A stretch of DNA of 64,000 bases, taken from Xanthobacter dioxanivorans (GTDB taxonomy: Bacteria; Pseudomonadota; Alphaproteobacteria; Rhizobiales; Xanthobacteraceae). Each line of letters begins with the position of its first letter. Within the stretch, counting starts at the first letter, position 1. Under the pieces are notes generated by a model. It was not told where the DNA came from. It was given only the letters and a program-made list of their open reading frames with translations, and searched no databases. The translations under genes and the position numbers were made by a program. Below, in pieces: positions 20,237 to 30,634 of this stretch. The DNA is taken from positions 1,612,001-1,676,000 of the forward strand of contig NZ_CP063362.1 of assembly GCF_016807805.1 (NCBI RefSeq), given 5' to 3'.

Positions 20237-22117
20237 ATGATGATGACCGACACTTTTTCCCGCGCCGCATTCGACGTGATCGTCGTTGGCGGCGGCCATG
20301 CCGGGTGTGAGGCGGCGGCTGCGGCGGCGCGCATCGGCGCGCGTGCGGCCCTCGTCACCCATTCCCGCGCCACCATCGGCGCCATGTCGTGCAATCCCGC
20401 CATCGGCGGGCTCGGCAAGGGTCATCTGGTGCGCGAGATCGATGCGCTGGACGGGCTCATGGGGCGGGTGGCCGACCAGGGCGGCATCCAGTTTCGCGTG
20501 CTCAACCGCCGCAAGGGCCCGGCCGTGCGGGGGCCTCGGGCCCAGGCCGACCGCAAGCTCTACGCCCGCGCCATGCAGGAGGCCCTCGCCGACCAGCCGG
20601 GACTGACGCTGGTGGAGGGCGAGGCGGAGGACCTCCTCGCCGACGGCAGCCGTATCTCCGGCATCCGGCTGGCGGACGGGCGCACGCTGACCTGCGGCGC
20701 GGTGGTGCTCACCACCGGCACATTCCTCAATGGCCTGATCCACATGGGCGAGGTGAGCTGTCCCGCCGGGCGCATGGGCGAGAAGCCGGCGCTCGGCCTC
20801 TCCCCTGCCCTTGCCCGGCTGGGCTTCGCCCTCGGCCGGCTCAAGACCGGAACGCCGGCGCGTCTCGACGGTCGCACCATCGACTGGGCGAGCCTGGAGA
20901 TGCAGGCCGGCGACAATCCGCCGGAAGCCTTCTCGGCGCTGACCACCCATTTGCCCAACCCGCAGGTGGAATGCGGCATCACCCGCACCACGGGCGCGAC
21001 GCACGACCTCATCCGCGCCAACCTTTCCCGCTCGGCCATGTATTCCGGCCGCATCGAGAGCACCGGGCCGCGCTACTGTCCATCCATCGAGGACAAGATC
21101 GTCCGCTTCGGCGACCGTGACGGCCACCAGATCTTCCTGGAGCCGGAGGGGCTGGACGATCCCACCGTCTATCCCAACGGCCTGTCCACCTCCCTGCCCG
21201 AGGAGGTGCAGACCGCCTTCCTGCGAACCATTCCGGGGCTGGAGAAGGTGGCGGTGCTGCGGCCCGGCTACGCCATCGAGTACGACCATGTGGACCCGCG
21301 CGAGCTGGCCCCGACGCTGGAGGCGAAGCGGGTGAAGGGGCTTTTCCTCGCCGGCCAGATCAACGGCACCACCGGCTATGAGGAGGCGGCGGCGCAGGGC
21401 CTCCTCGCCGGGCTCAATGCGGCCCGCAGGGCGGACGGGGTGGAGGGCATCGTCTTCGACCGGGCGCAGGCCTATCTCGGCGTGATGGTGGACGACCTCG
21501 TCACCCGCGGGGTGAGCGAGCCCTATCGCATGTTCACCTCGCGCGCCGAATACCGCCTGACGCTGCGTGCCGACAATGCCGACCAGCGCCTCACCGCGCA
21601 CGGAGAGGCGCTGGGCCTGGTGGGGCGGCAGCGCTCCGCCCATTTCGCCCGTCGGGCCGGGCTGCTGGAGGAGGCGCGGACGCTCGCGCGCCGGCTCAGC
21701 CTCACCCCCACCGAAGGGGCGCGGCACGGCCTTTCGCTGAACCTTGATGGCCAGCGTCGCAGCGCCTTCGACCTTCTCGCCTATCCCGACATCGACATGG
21801 CCCGGCTCTGCGCCATCTGGCCGGAGCTGTCGGCTTTGCCGGCGGACGTGGCGGACCAGGTGGAGATCGATGCCAAGTATGCGGTCTATCTGGAGCGGCA
21901 GGCGGCCGACATCCACATGCTGCGGCGGGACGAGCAGCTCGCCCTGTCGGAGGATCTTGCCTATGCCGACCTGCCGGGGCTTTCCAACGAGCTGAAGCAG
22001 AAGCTCGCCCGGGTGCGTCCGCGCACGGTGGGACAGGCGGGGCGCATGGAGGGCATGACGCCCGCCGCCCTCGCCCTCATCGCCACCCACGCGCGGCGGG
22101 CGGGTTTGGCGCGGTGA
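20237..22117 (+). CDS. mnmG: tRNA uridine-5-carboxymethylaminomethyl modification enzyme MnmG (GidA)
   Basis: FAD-dependent partner of MnmE. The dinucleotide-binding motif [20 protein letters not shown] lies at the N-terminus, then [20 protein letters not shown] and [20 protein letters not shown]. The C-terminal helical domain ends [12 protein letters not shown]. Three consecutive ATGs (20237, 20240, 20243) precede [10 protein letters not shown]; 20237 is given, but 20243 is as likely. The parS palindrome lies in the leader, 82 bases upstream. Confidence 0.95.
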   Translation: MMMTDTFSRAAFDVIVVGGGHAGCEAAAAAARIGARAALVTHSRATIGAMSCNPAIGGLGKGHLVREIDALDGLMGRVADQGGIQFRVLNRRKGPAVRGPRAQADRKLYARAMQEALADQPGLTLVEGEAEDLLADGSRISGIRLADGRTLTCGAVVLTTGTFLNGLIHMGEVSCPAGRMGEKPALGLSPALARLGFALGRLKTGTPARLDGRTIDWASLEMQAGDNPPEAFSALTTHLPNPQVECGITRTTGATHDLIRANLSRSAMYSGRIESTGPRYCPSIEDKIVRFGDRDGHQIFLEPEGLDDPTVYPNGLSTSLPEEVQTAFLRTIPGLEKVAVLRPGYAIEYDHVDPRELAPTLEAKRVKGLFLAGQINGTTGYEEAAAQGLLAGLNAARRADGVEGIVFDRAQAYLGVMVDDLVTRGVSEPYRMFTSRAEYRLTLRADNADQRLTAHGEALGLVGRQRSAHFARRAGLLEEARTLARRLSLTPTEGARHGLSLNLDGQRRSAFDLLAYPDIDMARLCAIWPELSALPADVADQVEIDAKYAVYLERQAADIHMLRRDEQLALSEDLAYADLPGLSNELKQKLARVRPRTVGQAGRMEGMTPAALALIATHARRAGLAR

Positions 22118-22187
22118 GGCGGGGTATCCGGACGGCCGGCTTGTGGAAGACGGGGATGGCGCGCGTCGTCGCAATGTGGGGCCGGGC

Positions 22188-22940
22188 ATGAAGGGGCAGC
22201 GGGAGACGGGAACCGAGCCGGGCCGCGCCGACGCGGAGCGGGCCGTTTCACGTGAAACATTCCGGCGGCTCGACGCCATCGCGCAGCTTCTGGTGAAGTG
22301 GCAGAAGACCATCAATCTGGTGGCTCCCGCCACCCTGCCGGAGCTGTGGCGCCGGCATGTGGGGGATTCTTTACAATTGGTTCACCACGTTTCGAAAAAT
22401 CCCCTGCGCTGGGTGGATCTCGGCTCGGGCGGCGGATTCCCGGGCCTGGTGGTGGCGGCGGTGCTGGCGGAGCGCGGCGGCAGCGCGGTGCATCTGGTGG
22501 AGAGCGACACCCGCAAGGCCGCCTTCCTGCGGGAAGCGGCGCGGGTCGCGGACTTGCCGGTCACCGTCCACGCGGTGCGCATCGAGCAGGTGGCGCAGCA
22601 GCTCGCCCCGGGCACGCATGTGGTCTCGGCCCGGGCGCTCGCGCCACTGCCGAAGCTGCTGGAACTGGCCGCGCCTTTCCTCGAAGCAGGCGCCATCGGC
22701 GTGTTTCCGAAGGGCCGCGACGCCGAGCAAGAATTGACCGACGCCCGCAAAGGCTGGACACTCGACTTTAACCTTCGCGCCAGCGCGAGCGATCCCCACG
22801 GGAAGATCCTCCTGGTGCGGGGCGCGCGGCGCGGGAGCGAAGCTTCCGAATCACTTTTCGGCGCGGGGGGCCTCCAGAAGGAGCCGCGCGCCAGCGGCGA
22901 ACCGCCCGCAGTCGACGCGTCGAGGACCAAGGCGCCATGA
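22188..22940 (+). CDS. rsmG: 16S rRNA (guanine527-N7)-methyltransferase RsmG (GidB)
   Basis: SAM-dependent methylation of G527 in 16S rRNA. Motifs are the SAM site [32 protein letters not shown], and [17 protein letters not shown] with FPKGR. ATG 22188 is chosen; a GTG at 22143 is in frame but less likely. The parS sequence is embedded in the coding region and reads VSRET, a recurring feature of this gene in the lineage. The C-terminus is about 40 residues longer than usual and low in complexity. It overlaps parA by four bases (ATGA). Confidence 0.94.
   Translation: MKGQRETGTEPGRADAERAVSRETFRRLDAIAQLLVKWQKTINLVAPATLPELWRRHVGDSLQLVHHVSKNPLRWVDLGSGGGFPGLVVAAVLAERGGSAVHLVESDTRKAAFLREAARVADLPVTVHAVRIEQVAQQLAPGTHVVSARALAPLPKLLELAAPFLEAGAIGVFPKGRDAEQELTDARKGWTLDFNLRASASDPHGKILLVRGARRGSEASESLFGAGGLQKEPRASGEPPAVDASRTKAP
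22244..22259. promoter_or_regulatory. parS: parS centromere site 2 (inside rsmG)
   Basis: CGTTTCACGTGAAACA, 15 of 16 bases identical to the parS consensus, 2.1 kb from site 1 and ~680 bases before parA. Confidence 0.9.
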
Positions 22941-23803
22941 CCGAAACTCGCGATCCTTCCCAAACGCACCCCGCCTCCCCTGCCGGCGGCATTCCCGGCA
23001 GCCCCCGGGTGCTCGCGCTGGCCAACCAGAAGGGCGGCGTCGGCAAGACCACCACGGCCATCAATCTCGGCACGGCGCTGGCCGCCATCGGCGAGACGGT
23101 GCTGGTGGTGGACCTCGACCCGCAGGGCAATGCCTCCACCGGCCTCGGCATCGACCGGCGCGCCCGCCGCCTCTCCACCTACGACGTGCTCATCGGCGAG
23201 GCCAGCATGCGCGAGACGGTGATGGAGACCGGCGTGCCGCAGCTTTATGTGGCGCCGTCCACCCTCGATCTGTCGGGCCTGGAGCTGGAGATCGCCGCCG
23301 AGCGCGACCGCGCCTTCCGGCTGCGCAATGCGCTCAAGGCCCTCGCCGAGGATCCCGAGGGGCCGCGCTTCACCTATGTGCTGGTGGACTGCCCCCCGTC
23401 CCTCTCGCTGCTCACGGTGAATGCCATGGCGGCGGCGGATGCCATCGTGGTGCCGCTGCAGTGCGAGTTCTTCGCCCTCGAAGGCCTGTCCCAGCTCTTG
23501 AAGACGGTGGAGCAGGTGCGCACCGGGCTCAATCCGGGCCTGACCATCCACGGCATCGTGCTGACCATGTATGACGGGCGCAACAACCTGTCCGAGCAAG
23601 TGGTGCAGGATGTGCGGCAGTTCATGGGCGACAAGGTCTACGAGACCGTGATCCCGCGCAATGTGCGGGTGTCCGAGGCGCCGTCCTACGGCAAGCCGGT
23701 GCTGCTCTACGACCTCAAGTGCGTGGGCTCGCAGGCCTATCTGCGGCTTGCATCAGAGGTGATCCAGCGCGAGCGCGCGGCGCGGGCGGTGGCTGCCGCC
23801 TGA
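22937..23803 (+). CDS. parA: Chromosome-partitioning ATPase ParA
   Basis: MinD/ParA-type ATPase that moves ParB-parS complexes. It has 288 residues. The deviant Walker [17 protein letters not shown], the [13 protein letters not shown] segment (Walker A') and [15 protein letters not shown] (Walker B) are present. A 25-residue Pro/Gly-rich N-terminal tail precedes the fold. The start overlaps the rsmG stop, and parB follows after 137 bases. Confidence 0.97.
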   Translation: MTETRDPSQTHPASPAGGIPGSPRVLALANQKGGVGKTTTAINLGTALAAIGETVLVVDLDPQGNASTGLGIDRRARRLSTYDVLIGEASMRETVMETGVPQLYVAPSTLDLSGLELEIAAERDRAFRLRNALKALAEDPEGPRFTYVLVDCPPSLSLLTVNAMAAADAIVVPLQCEFFALEGLSQLLKTVEQVRTGLNPGLTIHGIVLTMYDGRNNLSEQVVQDVRQFMGDKVYETVIPRNVRVSEAPSYGKPVLLYDLKCVGSQAYLRLASEVIQRERAARAVAAA

Positions 23804-23940
23804 GGTGTGGGAGCCGGACGCCCGGGGATGAGGCGTGCAACGCGCACGCGTCTCAGGGTTGAAGTCTGCTCTCGTGGGGAGTGGGAGCGCGGGCCGCCCT
23901 TCGGGCCGGCCGCGCGCCGGGCAAGCGGAAGAAGAAGACC

Positions 23941-24858
23941 ATGGCGGACGAACAGCGCTCCTCCCGGCTCGGCCGGGGACTTGCGGCGCTCATCGGGGAG
24001 ATGGGGGAGCCCCAGGCGCCGGCGACGGGCCGCGCCCCGGCCGGCCGCGGCGGCCCGCGCCGGGTGCCCATCGAGCACGTCAGGCCCAATCCGCGCAATC
24101 CGCGCCGGGCCTTCCTGGAGGAGGGCCTGGAGGATCTCACCGCCTCGATCCGGGAGAAGGGCATCATCCAGCCCATCGTGGTGCGGCCGCTCAAGGGATC
24201 CGACAGCTTCGAGATCGTCGCTGGCGAGCGGCGCTGGCGCGCGGCCCAGCGCGCCGCGCTGCACGAGGTGCCGGTGGTGGTGCTGGAACTCACCGATCGC
24301 GAGGCGCTCGAGATCGCCATCATCGAAAACGTCCAGCGCGCCGACCTGAACGCGGTGGAAGAAGCGCAGGGCTATGAGGCCCTGATGGAGGAGTTCAAGT
24401 ACAGCCAGAACGATCTCGCCAAGGTCATCGGCAAGAGCCGCAGCCATATCGCTAATACCCTGCGCCTGCTGAAGCTGCCGGCGAGCGTGATGGGGTATCT
24501 GGCGGACGGGCGGCTCACCGCCGGCCATGCCCGCGCGCTGCTGGCCTGCGCCGATCCCGAGCGCATGGCCCGGGACGTGGTGGAGAAGGGCCTGACCGTC
24601 CGCGACGTGGAGGCGCTGTCGAAGACGCGCGCGGCGCTTGTCGCCCCGCCGGCGGCCACGGGTGGCGGCGCGGCCGGCAAGGGGAAGGCCGCACCCGAGC
24701 GCAAGAGCGCGGATGTTCGGGCGCTGGAGAAGCGTCTGTCGGATGCTCTGGGGCTTACTGTGAGCGTCGAGGGGGCGGGCGAAGCCGGCGAACTGAAGAT
24801 CCGCTATGCGAGTCTTGAGCAACTGGACGAGATCTGTCGCCGTCTTGGCCTGGATTGA
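23941..24858 (+). CDS. parB: Chromosome-partitioning protein ParB
   Basis: CTP-dependent parS-binding clamp. It has 305 residues. The ParA-stimulating N-terminus (SSRLGRGLAALIGE), the CTPase/ParB-box (NPRNPRR, GIIQPIVVRPL, GERRWRAAQRA), the helix-turn-helix YSQNDLAKVIGKSRSHIANT and a C-terminal dimerisation domain are all visible. ATG 23941 is directly preceded by AAGAAGAAG-type purines; an upstream GTG at 23881 is in frame but unlikely. A terminator hairpin follows. holA, which often follows parB in relatives, is absent. Confidence 0.97.
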   Translation: MADEQRSSRLGRGLAALIGEMGEPQAPATGRAPAGRGGPRRVPIEHVRPNPRNPRRAFLEEGLEDLTASIREKGIIQPIVVRPLKGSDSFEIVAGERRWRAAQRAALHEVPVVVLELTDREALEIAIIENVQRADLNAVEEAQGYEALMEEFKYSQNDLAKVIGKSRSHIANTLRLLKLPASVMGYLADGRLTAGHARALLACADPERMARDVVEKGLTVRDVEALSKTRAALVAPPAATGGGAAGKGKAAPERKSADVRALEKRLSDALGLTVSVEGAGEAGELKIRYASLEQLDEICRRLGLD

Positions 24859-24922
24859 TGGCAACGGCCCTGCTCTTTTGACCGATGCTGAGAAGCTTCG
24901 CCGGGAGCCACGCAAAATAAAA

Positions 24923-24950
24923 GCCCGGCGCGATGGCCGGGCGGGGTTTT
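24923..24950 (+). terminator. Intrinsic terminator after parB
   Basis: GCCCGGC (24923-24929) pairs with GCCGGGC (24936-24942), followed by GGGGTTTT, about 65 bases after the parB stop. Confidence 0.7.
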
Positions 24951-25129
24951 GAAACGCTCTCCTGAAAGGCCCTGGAGTGCTTGCGTCGCTTCACGGAAAC
25001 GGAAAAACACTCCAAGTCTTTCGGGGTCGCTTTTTCGTCTCGTAACCGGGAAGCGCCCGGCTTGAGAGACCTCAGGGCCGGATCCGATCAGGCTGCAATG
25101 CAATCTGGCCGGTCCGGCGCCCGAGTGGA

Positions 25130-25594
25130 TCAGGCCGCAGCCTTGCGGCGGGTGGGCTTCTTGGCCGGGGCGGGAGCCGCCTTCTTGCGGGTCTGGCCGA
25201 GGCCCATGTTCTTGGCGAGCTCGGAGCGGGCGGCGGCATAGGCCGGGGCCACCATGGGATAGTCCTTGGGCAGGCCCCACTTCTCGCGATAGGCGTCGGG
25301 GGTCATGCCGTAGCTGGTGCGCAGATGGCGCTTCAGCGACTTGAACTTCTTCCCGTCCTCCAGGCAGATGATGTATTCCGGCGTCACCGACTTCTTCAGA
25401 GGAACCGCAGGCTTCTGCTCTTCCACCGGCGCGGCGGCCGGCGTGCCGAGCTGGCCGAGGGCGCGATAGACCGACTCGATGAGGGCGGGAAGCTCGGTCG
25501 CGGCCACGCTGTTGTTGCTGACATAGGCCGCAACGATTTCTGTCGTGAAGTCGATGTGGCCCGTCGACGGAGAATTGGAAGCGGAGTCGCTCAC
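25130..25594 (-). CDS. mucR: MucR/Ros-family transcriptional regulator
   Basis: A 154-residue zinc-finger-like H-NS-type silencer. The N-terminal oligomerisation region ([20 protein letters not shown]) is followed by the zinc-finger region: [20 protein letters not shown] has one cysteine and one histidine of the CxxD/C-H-H pattern, then [15 protein letters not shown]. The tail is Lys/Ala-rich. It starts with GTG at 25594 behind AAGGA. In rhizobia MucR controls exopolysaccharide, motility and virulence by binding AT-rich, T-A-step DNA; the AT-rich sequence upstream (25670-25760, with AAATAGTG twice) could be its own control region. It converges on parB. Confidence 0.93.
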   Translation of the reverse strand: MSDSASNSPSTGHIDFTTEIVAAYVSNNSVAATELPALIESVYRALGQLGTPAAAPVEEQKPAVPLKKSVTPEYIICLEDGKKFKSLKRHLRTSYGMTPDAYREKWGLPKDYPMVAPAYAAARSELAKNMGLGQTRKKAAPAPAKKPTRRKAAA

Positions 25595-26487
25595 GGGAGG
25601 TCCTTTCTGCTTGGTCGTTGCAATGGTCGGAGCCGGAGCATCGCCGCCGACCGATGCCTAGTCGGCATCTGAGCTTTCACAAATAGTGTATAGCACCAGC
25701 CGGAAGAAATACAATCCGTGTTGCGAAAACTCTTGAAGATCCAGAAATAGTGCGGATTTGTGGGCTCTGATCCGGGGCTGTGAGAGTGCGGGCGCGCGTC
25801 ATCTTGATCATTCCGAAGACGGCGAATCGCGGTCCGGACAGTTGAAATCATCGGTAGGGTGAGCTGTTCCCCCGGTGCGGCGCAGGACGCGACCGGCTCC
25901 AGCCCTGTCGGCGGGTCCGCGCGGCCTGCGAAGATCGGGACTTTTTCTGTGCCTCTGCAGGAAAGTACAGCTGAGAAGTCGCGCAACTGAAGGTCGCATG
26001 TCGTGTTCTTGCGCATGGCCCACTCTGGGCACGTCCTGTGCGGCGCGGAGCAGGATGATCTCTATTTTTCCGGGGTCGACGCAAAGTCCAGACGCGTGTT
26101 CACGTAGCGGTATATGGCTGCGCCTCGCCGTTTCCCCCGCATTGGCTGGCTCAGGCGAGACCCGCCAAAGCAAAGGAGGGTGCGCTGGTCCGGTTCAACC
26201 GGATATGCCGGCGAAGGAACGGGTCGGCGGCGCGTCGAAAACAAGCCCGGCTCCTGTCAACCGGATCACAATTATGAGCGTTTTCGCGCGCTCGACGTCG
26301 CTAGCCGCAGGAAGGAAACATACCGCGGCAGGCGGGCGGAGCATCTTCGCGATTCAACGGAGCCGGAAAATGCTCTAGAGAACCTTCGACCATCGAGCTC
26401 ATGGGTGAGCGCGGCGGTCGACCACCGGTTTTTCCCCGGGGAACGCCCGGCATCCGGTCGATCGGGCCTGAAGGAGTTCCCGCGCAC
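25595..26487. other. 893-base region between mucR and recR without a recognised gene
   Basis: Open frames occur on both strands but none has a recognisable domain, plausible start context or family similarity. The first ~150 bases (to about 25760) are AT-rich for this genome and should carry the mucR promoter; AAATAGTG occurs at about 25681 and 25745. On the minus strand near 25850-25920 a frame reads TGLEPVASCAAPGEQLTLP (see findings). A palindrome CCGGTTCAACCGG lies near 26190. No tRNA, signal recognition particle RNA or tmRNA could be recognised. dnaX and the YbaB gene, usual partners upstream of recR, are missing. Confidence 0.5.
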
Positions 26488-27093
26488 ATGCCCCGTGCCG
26501 TCGCCGGTCCAGAGATCGAGCGCCTGATCCAGCTCATCGCGCGGCTGCCCGGCCTTGGGCCGCGTTCTGCCCGCCGGGTGGCGCTGCACCTCATCAAGAA
26601 GCGGGAAGCGCTGATGGCGCCGCTGGCGGCCGCGCTCGCCGATGCGCTGGGCAAGATCGTGGAATGCCGCCGCTGCGGCAATGTGGATGTCTGCGACCCC
26701 TGCACCATCTGCGGCGATCCGCAGCGGGAATCCAGTACACTGGTGGTGGTCGCCGACGTGGGGGATCTGTGGGCGCTCGAGCGGGCGGGTGTGCTGAATG
26801 CGCGCTATCACGTGCTCGGCGGCGTGCTCTCGCCGCTCGACGGGGTCGGGCCCGACGACCTCAACCTGCCGAAACTGGTGGCGCGGGTGCATGAGGACAA
26901 GGTGGCGGAGGTCATCCTCGCCCTCGGCGCCACCGTGGACGGCCAGACCACGGCGCACTACATCACCGATCTTCTGCGCGAGGTCCCGGTGCGCATCACG
27001 CGCCTCGCCCAAGGCGTGCCGGTGGGCGGCGAGCTGGATTATCTGGACGAAGGAACGCTGTCGGCGGCCATTCGCGCGCGCACGCAAATGTGA
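26488..27093 (+). CDS. recR: Recombination protein RecR
   Basis: A 201-residue RecFOR-pathway clamp protein. The helix-hairpin-helix [19 protein letters not shown] lies at the N-terminus. The C4 zinc finger is [19 protein letters not shown] Toprim domain follows ([17 protein letters not shown]) and the C-terminal Walker-B-like segment ends [23 protein letters not shown] 26488 is chosen with GAAGGAG ~12 bases upstream; the frame extends 29 codons further back without similarity. Confidence 0.95.
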   Translation: MPRAVAGPEIERLIQLIARLPGLGPRSARRVALHLIKKREALMAPLAAALADALGKIVECRRCGNVDVCDPCTICGDPQRESSTLVVVADVGDLWALERAGVLNARYHVLGGVLSPLDGVGPDDLNLPKLVARVHEDKVAEVILALGATVDGQTTAHYITDLLREVPVRITRLAQGVPVGGELDYLDEGTLSAAIRARTQM

Positions 27094-27129
27094 TCGCGCC
27101 GCCGCCCGGCAGCGGCGAGACGTGCCCGC

Positions 27130-28020
27130 TTACTGCAGCATGCGCTCGAAGTTGATGACGAAGAGCTTGGGATCCGGCCGCTTGTTGACCTGGGCGTTGG
27201 TGAGCGTGACCTGGGTGTCGTAGCCCTGCGGATCGGTGACGATCCACTGTTTCAGCGCCGAAGTCTTGGTGTCGAACAGGATGATCAGGCGGTAGGTCCC
27301 GATCATGGGCACCTGCTCCTGCATCACCACGCTGACGAAGTTGTCGTCTTGGAATACGCCGGTCACGTGCGGGTCGGTGGCCAGGTCGATCTGCTCGGCG
27401 AGCAGGAAGCGCAGCGGCGTCTGCGAGAGCGGCGTGATGTCCTGGGTGTTGAGCTTGCGATCCCGCACCGCCACCGATTGCCCGTTGGAGATCAGTTCCA
27501 CCGGGCTCGGCGGATCGTATTCGAAGCGCACCCGCCCCGGCTTCTGCATGTAGAAGTCGCCGGTGCGGCGAGAGCCGTCGGGGTCGATCTGGGTGAAGTT
27601 GCCGCTCAGGGCCTGCACCGAATTGTAGTAGTTGGTCACCCGGTCGATGGTCGAGCGGGCGGCGCGGCCGTCGGGCGCGGCCGAACCGGGCTTCGCCTGG
27701 CCGGTCGGCTTGGCTTGGGCGAGGGTGATGCCGTCGGCGGACCCGGCTCCGGCTGCCTGGGCCGGGCGGTGCGGCGGCAGCGGAGCGGTGAAGGGCGCGG
27801 CGGGCGTCGCCGGCTTCTGGGCCTGCCCCTGCGGGCGCATCAGGTCGCCGGGGGGCTGGAGCGCCTGGCCGTGCGCGACGGTGCCCGGAAGGAGCGCCAG
27901 CGCCAGCGCGAGGCCGAACCCGCCGATCCCGGCCGCGCGGCGCAATCCCCAGCCCCGCTGCGGCATCGGCGCGATGCCGCGAAGACGGAGGGCGGGGAAG
28001 AGGTGGCGGCTCGGCATCAT
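27130..28020 (-). CDS. LolA-like outer-membrane lipoprotein carrier protein
   Basis: A 296-residue periplasmic protein with an N-terminal signal sequence (hydrophobic core FGLALALALLPGTVAHG, cleavage likely after AHGQA). A Pro/Gln/Ala-rich linker of about 75 residues precedes the LolA beta-barrel domain (NYYNSVQALSGNFTQIDPDG, RTGDFYMQKPGRVRFEYDPP, VRDRKLN). The position directly after ftsK is the normal place for the rhizobial LolA homologue. The start may instead be ATG 27966, which gives a more compact signal peptide; neither has a clear ribosome site. It converges on recR. Confidence 0.88.
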   Translation of the reverse strand: MMPSRHLFPALRLRGIAPMPQRGWGLRRAAGIGGFGLALALALLPGTVAHGQALQPPGDLMRPQGQAQKPATPAAPFTAPLPPHRPAQAAGAGSADGITLAQAKPTGQAKPGSAAPDGRAARSTIDRVTNYYNSVQALSGNFTQIDPDGSRRTGDFYMQKPGRVRFEYDPPSPVELISNGQSVAVRDRKLNTQDITPLSQTPLRFLLAEQIDLATDPHVTGVFQDDNFVSVVMQEQVPMIGTYRLIILFDTKTSALKQWIVTDPQGYDTQVTLTNAQVNKRPDPKLFVINFERMLQ

Positions 28021-28133
28021 GGGGTTCTCTGGGGCGAGGCGTTCGAGGCGGGCGGGAGGGCTCTCCTAGCGCCAGCCTATGGCGATCCTGTGGCCCGGCC
28101 GCGCGTCTTGCAAGGGCCGCGCGGCGGGCGGGG

Positions 28134-30619
28134 TTATTCGGCGGCTTCTTCCGGCATCAGGATTTCCCGCTTGCCGGCATGGTTGGGGGAGCCGACGAGG
28201 CCCTCCTTTTCCATGCGCTCCACCAGTGAGGCGGCCCGGTTGTAGCCGATCTGCAGCCGGCGCTGGATGTAGGAGGTGGAACACTTGCGGTCGCGCACGA
28301 CCACCGCCACCGCCTGGGAATAAAGGTCCTGCCCCTCCTCGCCGAAGCCGCCCTTGTCGAACACGGCGCCGTCGCCGTCCTCGCCTTCGGCGTCGTCCTC
28401 GGCGGTGACCGCCTCCACATACGAGGGAGCGCCCTGGGCCTTGAGGTGCCTCACCACGCTCTCCACCTCCTCGTCGGAGACGAAGGGCCCGTGCACGCGC
28501 GAGATGCGCCCGCCGCCGGCCATGTAGAGCATGTCGCCCTGGCCGAGCAGCTGCTCGGCCCCCATTTCGCCGAGGATGGTGCGGCTGTCGATCTTGGAGG
28601 TGACCTGGAAGGAGATCCGGGTGGGGAAATTGGCCTTGATGGTGCCGGTGATCACGTCCACGGACGGGCGCTGGGTGGCCATCACCAGGTGGATGCCGGC
28701 GGCCCGCGCCATCTGGGCGAGGCGCTGGATGGCGCCCTCGATGTCCTTGCCGGCCACCAGCATCAGATCGGCCATCTCGTCGACGATGACCACGATGTAG
28801 GGCAGAGGCTCGAGGTTCATCTCCTCGCGCTCGTAGATGGCTTCGCCCGTGTCGTGGTCGAAGCCGGTCTGCACGGTGCGGGCGAGGGCCTCGCCGCGCT
28901 CCACCGAATCCTTCACCCGGGCATTGAAGCCATCGATGTTGCGCACCCCGAGCTTCGACATCTTCTTGTAGCGGTCCTCCATCTCCTTCACCGCCCACTT
29001 GAGCGCCACCACCGCCTTCTTCGGATCGGTGACCACGGGGGCGAGGAGATGCGGGATGCCGTCATAGACGGAGAGCTCCAGCATCTTGGGGTCGACCATG
29101 ATCAGCCGGCACTGCTCCGGCTTCAGCCGGTAGAGCAGGGACAGGATCATGGTGTTGATGGCCACCGACTTGCCGGAGCCGGTGGTGCCGGCCACCAGCA
29201 GGTGCGGCATGCGGGCGAGGTCGACGATGACCGGATCGCCGTCGATGGTCTTGCCCAGGGCGATGGCGAGCTTGTGGCCGGAATCGCCGAAGTCCTTGGT
29301 GGCGATCAGCTCGCGCAGCAGCACCTTGTCGCGCTTGGAATTGGGCAGCTCGATGCCGATGGCGTTGCGGCCGGGCACCACGGCGACGCGGGCCGACACG
29401 GCGCTCATGGAGCGGGCGATGTCGTCGGCGAGGCCGATGACGCGGGACGACTTGATGCCGGGCGCCGGCTCCAGCTCATAGAGCGTGACCACCGGGCCGG
29501 GGCGCACCTGGCCAATGTCGCCGCGCACGCCGAAATCCTCGAGGGTGGTTTCGAGCTGCCGCGCGGTTTCCGCCAGCGCCTCCGGGCTCATGGCGGGGGC
29601 CTTGCTCGCCGCCGCAGGGGTGAGAAGGTCGAGGGACGGATGCTGGTAGCCGGCGCGCCGGCCGCTGCGCTTGCCGGAGGCGCGCTCGCGCCCCGGGGCG
29701 GTGCGTTCGGCCGGCGCCGCGACCGGCGCGTCGTCGGACGGGGAGGCGGGGGCGCCGCCGCCCATGCGCGGTTCCACCCGGCCTTCGCTGGCCCGGACCC
29801 GCGCCGCGGCGACGGCGGCGGCGTCGGCCGCGCCGCGCCGCGGCAACGGCTTGCGGCCCAGAAGCCCGGCTCCGGCGAGGCGCGCCTTCCATGACAGGAA
29901 GGTGTGGGTGAGGGCACCGAGGGAGATGGCGGTGCCGTCGTCGTCCTCGTCGTCGCCGCCGATCTCGCCGGGGAGTTCATCGGCGGTGGCGGCCCGGAGC
30001 GGCGTGCGGCGGCCGCCGCTGACCGCGAAGTACAGCCCCGCGGCGCCGATCAGCAGCCCGGCCGTGCCGGCGACGATGTTGTCGAGGGCGCCCACGGCAG
30101 ACCCCGGATCACCCCCATGGCGCGGGGAAACAGGTCGCCCAGCGCCCCGCCGAGCCCGGTGAGGCCGGGCCAGCTCTGGGGTTGCGGCAGCGCGCTCAGG
30201 AACGCGGTGGTGCCGAGCACGCCGAGGATCCAGAAGGTGACGCGCATGCGCTCGTGGGTGAAGGGCCGGTGGGTCACCAGCCGCCAGCCGCAATAGAGCG
30301 GCGGCAGCAGCACCGCGAGGGACGCGAGGCCGAACAGCTGGACCAGCAGGTCAGCCACCACCGCGCCGGGAGCGCCAAGGAGGTTCGCGACCGGCGCGTG
30401 GGTGGCGTTGGACAGGCTCGGATCGGTCACCCGCCAGCTGCCGAGGGCCAGGAAGCTGGTGAGGACGGCGAGGATCAGCAGCGCCCCGACGATCTCGCGC
30501 CCGCGTCGCCGCACGGCGAGCCGCAGGCCCTCGGGAATGAGATCGAACCGCGGGGCGGGGGCGATGGTGCGGGTGTTGAGCACGGCATCGGCAGAGGGTC
30601 GGCGGCGCGCCATCGGCAT
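28134..30619 (-). CDS. ftsK: DNA translocase FtsK, split by an apparent frameshift
   Basis: Division-linked DNA pump that clears and resolves chromosomes at the septum. The N-terminal membrane part (three helices, e.g. [18 protein letters not shown] and [17 protein letters not shown]) is read in one frame from 30619. The fourth helix ([17 protein letters not shown]), the linker and the motor are read in another down to 28134. Motor motifs are Walker A GTTGSGKS, Walker [18 protein letters not shown] and the C-terminal gamma winged helix ([20 protein letters not shown]). Adding one G to the five-G run at 30112-30116 joins the frames ([16 protein letters not shown]) and gives 828 residues. A sequencing error is likelier than a broken gene, because FtsK is normally essential. 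Confidence 0.9.
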
Positions 30620-30634
30620 CGGCTCGGCTCTCCT

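Noticed and set aside
20144..22333. A 729-codon minus-strand frame over mnmG
   Set aside because: It is the antisense shadow of a strongly conserved gene; only the parS sequence gives it any recurrent motif.
26190..26215. CCGGTTCAACCGG resembling a tRNA T-arm
   Set aside because: No acceptor stem, anticodon arm or CCA-compatible layout could be fitted around it; it is a simple palindrome.
26300..26335. GGAAGGAAACA resembling the signal recognition particle RNA loop
   Set aside because: The conserved GGAAGGAAGCAG core is not matched, and no closing helix of the right length is seen.
25875..26378. A 167-codon plus-strand frame upstream of recR
   Set aside because: No start context or recognisable domain, and competing open frames exist on the other strand over the same bases.
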